Origin: Apteryx mantelli
Taxonomy: Eukaryota > Chordata > Aves > Apterygiformes > Apterygidae
Assembly (NCBI RefSeq): GCF_036417845.1
Contig: NC_089980.1
Coordinates: forward strand, 50,528,501 to 50,592,500
Length of the DNA stretch: 64,000 bases
Direction: 5' to 3'
Made by a program: the position numbers and the translations under genes. Below, piece by piece: positions 60,681-64,000 of this stretch (positions are counted from its first letter, which is position 1; each line of letters begins with the position of its first letter). The notes under the pieces were generated by a model, which was not told the origin of the DNA, ran no database searches, and saw nothing but the letters and a program-made list of their open reading frames with translations.

Positions 60681-63600
60681 GAAAGAGAAAGTAGTAGGGA
60701 ACGTCTGGCAGAAATCGGCTGGAAAGCAAGGGGGAAACGGGAGATGTGCCACGGTTTATATCGACTGGTAGGCTTTTACTTGCTGTTTTGAATACTGGCA
60801 AATATTTCTTTAGGAATGGTAGTTACTGGGGGAATACTGTTCTGATAGCCGCTTTTCTCTGTAATGGAAACTTTTTGTTGGCTGATGAAGTATTACACTG
60901 ATAACAAGTTCAATATTTTAAGACTGTGTCCCATCTTTGCTAACACATGTAAAAAGGTGTTTTTCTTTGGTTAAAAAGTAGGATAAGACTCTATTTGTGT
61001 TTTGTTTTTTTGTTTGTTTGGGTTTTTTTTTAGAAATATCTCCTGTGTTTGCAATAGAAGGATGCTTGGCGTGAGCATCCTATAAATGTTGCAAAGTAGT
61101 GGCATGTTAAGAATCAGACAGTGATTGGTGACCAAAATATCATGACCAAAACTTCAGTTTCTTTAAACAAGACTCCTTAAACTGCTTCTTGCTTCAGAGC
61201 ATCGTTATAGTTGTGTGGTAGTTTCAGTAGCCAGACCAAGGGACGCGGTTCTGGTCCAACCGGTTCAGCTGTGGCGTGCGTAGGAGCAGTGTCATCTTTT
61301 CTGTCGCTCTTGTTGATACTTGGGACAGGCGTCAGAAGTTGCCCACCCTCTCGGGGCGGTGCTGGCTGCTCACCAGTGCCTCCCCCAGCCCTATGGGGCC
61401 TCTGTGCTGCATCTTGGGGCTGGCTGAGAGCAAGGGCCTCATAACTCTGTTTTTCTTTACGAGCTCATGCATTCACATGCCTGTGAGAGAGGTCTTTGCT
61501 TTAGCTCCGTTTTGATGCTGTTCTCTGGCTGTGGTGAAGCAGAGGCGCAGGCCTGTGCATAGCTGGAGCTGGGGCGGTGCTGTGTGGCCCCCTCCTTATA
61601 GCGGATGGCAGAAGCAGCCAGCCTAGTTGTTGTTTCACAGCCCCTGGAGATATTTTCCTTGGGCGCTGAATCAGTGTATCGCAGCAAAGCATCAAGCCTT
61701 GTTTCCAGCTGGCTGGACTCTGGGAGGCAGCACTCATATGTTTTTTCAGCTGTATCTGATAGATATGAAGGCTGTATTTTATTTATTTATTTATTTCAAC
61801 ATGATGGCATTTCCTCAGTAGTTGTTCCCACCTCTAACATACCCTGTTAGCTTTTCGCCAAATAATGGGAAAAGGTCTCTGTGAACCTTGTAAGCAGTGT
61901 TTGCTCTCAATGACAGTGAAAACCCATCATCCTCTGTGTACTGGCACTACCCATTTAACTAGCAGACATCTGCTGTGCACAGGACCACGCTCCATACTAG
62001 TATGGTCCGTGAACTGGCACATCACTTTTGGGGCTGGGTAATACATGCAGTCTTTAGCAAATAGGTAAACTTTGAGGGCCATATTTCATCCCATGGCTAC
62101 AGCTAAGTAGAGTCTTAACTGGCAAATATCCTCTGCTGTTCTGTAGAGGTTCTTCCACTATGTTCATCACTGCTGTACTTGTAACATCTGAATCTATTTC
62201 CATGGATTTAAATAAATAAAAGAAAAAATGGGCCAGAATGAGCTTCTAATCTCTACAAGTAGAATTTTCCATAAGTGTTCTTTGGTGCAGGCCCAGGAGA
62301 ACTTCTTAAACTCTGCTTTTCACTTCAGAACATCAGCTGAGGTGCATGAGGCTATGCTTTTATATTATCTCTCCCAGAGCATAGGACTTTATCTCTTGAG
62401 AGTCTCATTGACATGAATCTATTGAATTGTATGAGTGAGGATGTAGCTTATATGTGAGATTTTTGGTAAGGCTTATTGCAAAGTGAAATACTGCTCCCTG
62501 TGAGAAAGAGTAGCACATGACATTTGTTTTTGTTTTGTGCTAACTGCTAAATTTTATATTCAGCCTACATCAAAGAAGAAACAGCTTTGTACCCATTGCT
62601 GTTCTGCCTCTCCTTTTTCTTTTTTCTCCTCCACTCCATCTTGCTTGCTTGCTCTGTGCTGTTGGAACATACCAACTTCTGTGCATTCCCAAATTTGCAC
62701 TTTTTTTTTTTTTTTGCAACTTCTGTTTCTTTCCCATGTCACCAATAAAATTTGAGTAGTGGAAAAGCATACTGATATTTACAGTTGTGTCACTCAGCTT
62801 TGCCCAGTTGAGATTTTTGGAGACATGGCGAAAGCCTGTGTTTCTGAGTCTGTGTTCAGTTGATTTTTAGCGCTAAAAGAACAGCACTTCACTGATTTAC
62901 ACGCAGAATGCACATTGGAAATATTTCTTCATAACTACCCTAGATAGAGACAAACTTTGTGAAACAAAAGAGTTGTTTCTGCAAAACTAGTTGGGTTAGT
63001 GACAGCCAAAATCTACAACAAGCAGCCAGGATGCTAGAGAGAGCGAGAGAGAGCTTATTTTGAAGTAATGGGCCCGGTGAAAAGACCCAAATAAATGAAG
63101 AAGGTGCTGTCTGAAGTACAATCTTGACATTTGTTGTATTAAAGTAATGTCACAGCAAAATAAAAGAGGAACACAGTTCTTTCTCTTGCAAAGTAGTAGG
63201 TCTGGTGGCTCTGGTCATCTCTTAGACTCCTATGCAGAAGAGTTGGAAGCAAAGAGACTGATGTTCACTGCCAAGTTCTTTCTCCTGTCTTGCCATCAGA
63301 CCCCCAGCTGGTAGTTTTAAACAGCATTCTGTATCCTGTAAGCCTTTAACATGAAATTCCAGAATTCTGTCGTTCAAGTTTATCTGGTCAAGACAGGCCA
63401 AATTCCATGCTGAAAATATTTGAGCCTGGTTTTAAGCTATTTCAAAGACTTTGAAAAGCCATGTTGTGTTCTGCACTGGTTTACTCCATTCCCACTCCTG
63501 ATGAAATGGAGTATCTTTGAAATGGGGAAGTGTATGTTACTGTTCTGTATAGATCCCAGTTATTGTGATGGATTTAGATCTTTCCTAGATTTTTGGAGAG

Positions 63601-64000
63601 GAAATAGGAAAAATGTGTATTTTATGAATTAAATTATTAAATAATTCAGAGTCTTTTGTTAATAAATTTCCTGGCCTTTGTAGTTATTGCTGAGGTTTTA
63701 TATTTGGTTTCATTTACTGACTTTTAGAATTCGTGGAGACTTACGTAGCCTAGTTTACTTTTGCCCTGTGAAGTCAAATATAACTGCATGCATGTCTCCT
63801 TACCCATTAGAGTTATGATTTTTTTTAGCTGTTTGTAGCAAGATGTCTGTGGATCTTTCCATTATTTGTTAGAAATTATGGGGAGAGGCAGTGCTACTTA
63901 ATGTGAGGTGAAATTTGGACAGGAGGTGGGCTCATGCAGTGCCCCAAGAAGCCCATAACTGCCTGTCCTGTTTGCAGGACTGCAGTTTAACAGTTCTTCA

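Larger units (their letters stand above)
56300..64000 (+). other. PLD5 intron 1, last part in window
   Basis: Presumed intron with no exon recognised to the window end. It holds (GTTT)5 at 59144-59163, T-rich runs near 61004-61033 and 62700-62716, and a slightly CpG-richer patch at 60165-60300. A 132-codon plus-strand frame at 59709-60107 has no motif. The PLD5 membrane-helix exon was looked for in all plus frames and not seen. Confidence 0.55.

Overview
The window looks like nuclear DNA from a bird, or possibly another sauropsid. It is AT-rich, gene-poor and intron-like. It carries several CR1 non-LTR retrotransposons whose 3' ends are the ATTCTGTG octamer, the hallmark of avian and reptilian CR1 elements. 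There is no operon structure, no bacterial-type gene density, and I saw no tRNA, rRNA or CRISPR array.

Only one host protein-coding exon is convincing. At 31653-31838 (+) lies a 62-codon first coding exon whose product reads as the cytoplasmic N-terminus of PLD5 (inactive phospholipase D5). It has a strong Kozak start, ends in a clean splice donor (gtaagc), and sits just downstream of a dense CpG island with GC boxes, GGC repeats and a G-quadruplex motif at about 30890-31390. The start codon is overlapped by a short upstream ORF. No later PLD5 exon, such as the transmembrane exon, was found, so 31839-64000 is read as the 5' part of a long first intron and 1-30890 as upstream intergenic DNA. 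That upstream stretch holds old repeats, a 180-bp pyrimidine tract and a perfect 16-bp hairpin.

The mobile elements come in three age classes. (1) A nearly full-length young CR1 on the minus strand (38366 to about 42560) has ORF1 with an SGNH esterase domain and ORF2 with an AP endonuclease plus reverse transcriptase. ORF2 is interrupted by a single in-frame TGA, and ORF1 lacks an ATG. (2) A young 5'-truncated CR1 on the plus strand (46290-47070) differs from it at only three residues over about 230. (3) Decayed copies lie at 48881 to about 50100 (-), 13262-13362 (+) and about 20620-21546 (+, very old).

The two young copies lie in opposite orientation 7.1 kb apart inside the same presumed intron, so the pre-mRNA should contain a long, nearly perfect inverted repeat. 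I found no clearly new multi-gene system. The most interesting leads are that inverted CR1 pair, the state of the near-intact CR1, the uORF over the PLD5 start, and an unrecognised 80-codon antisense frame with one predicted membrane segment (56711-56953).
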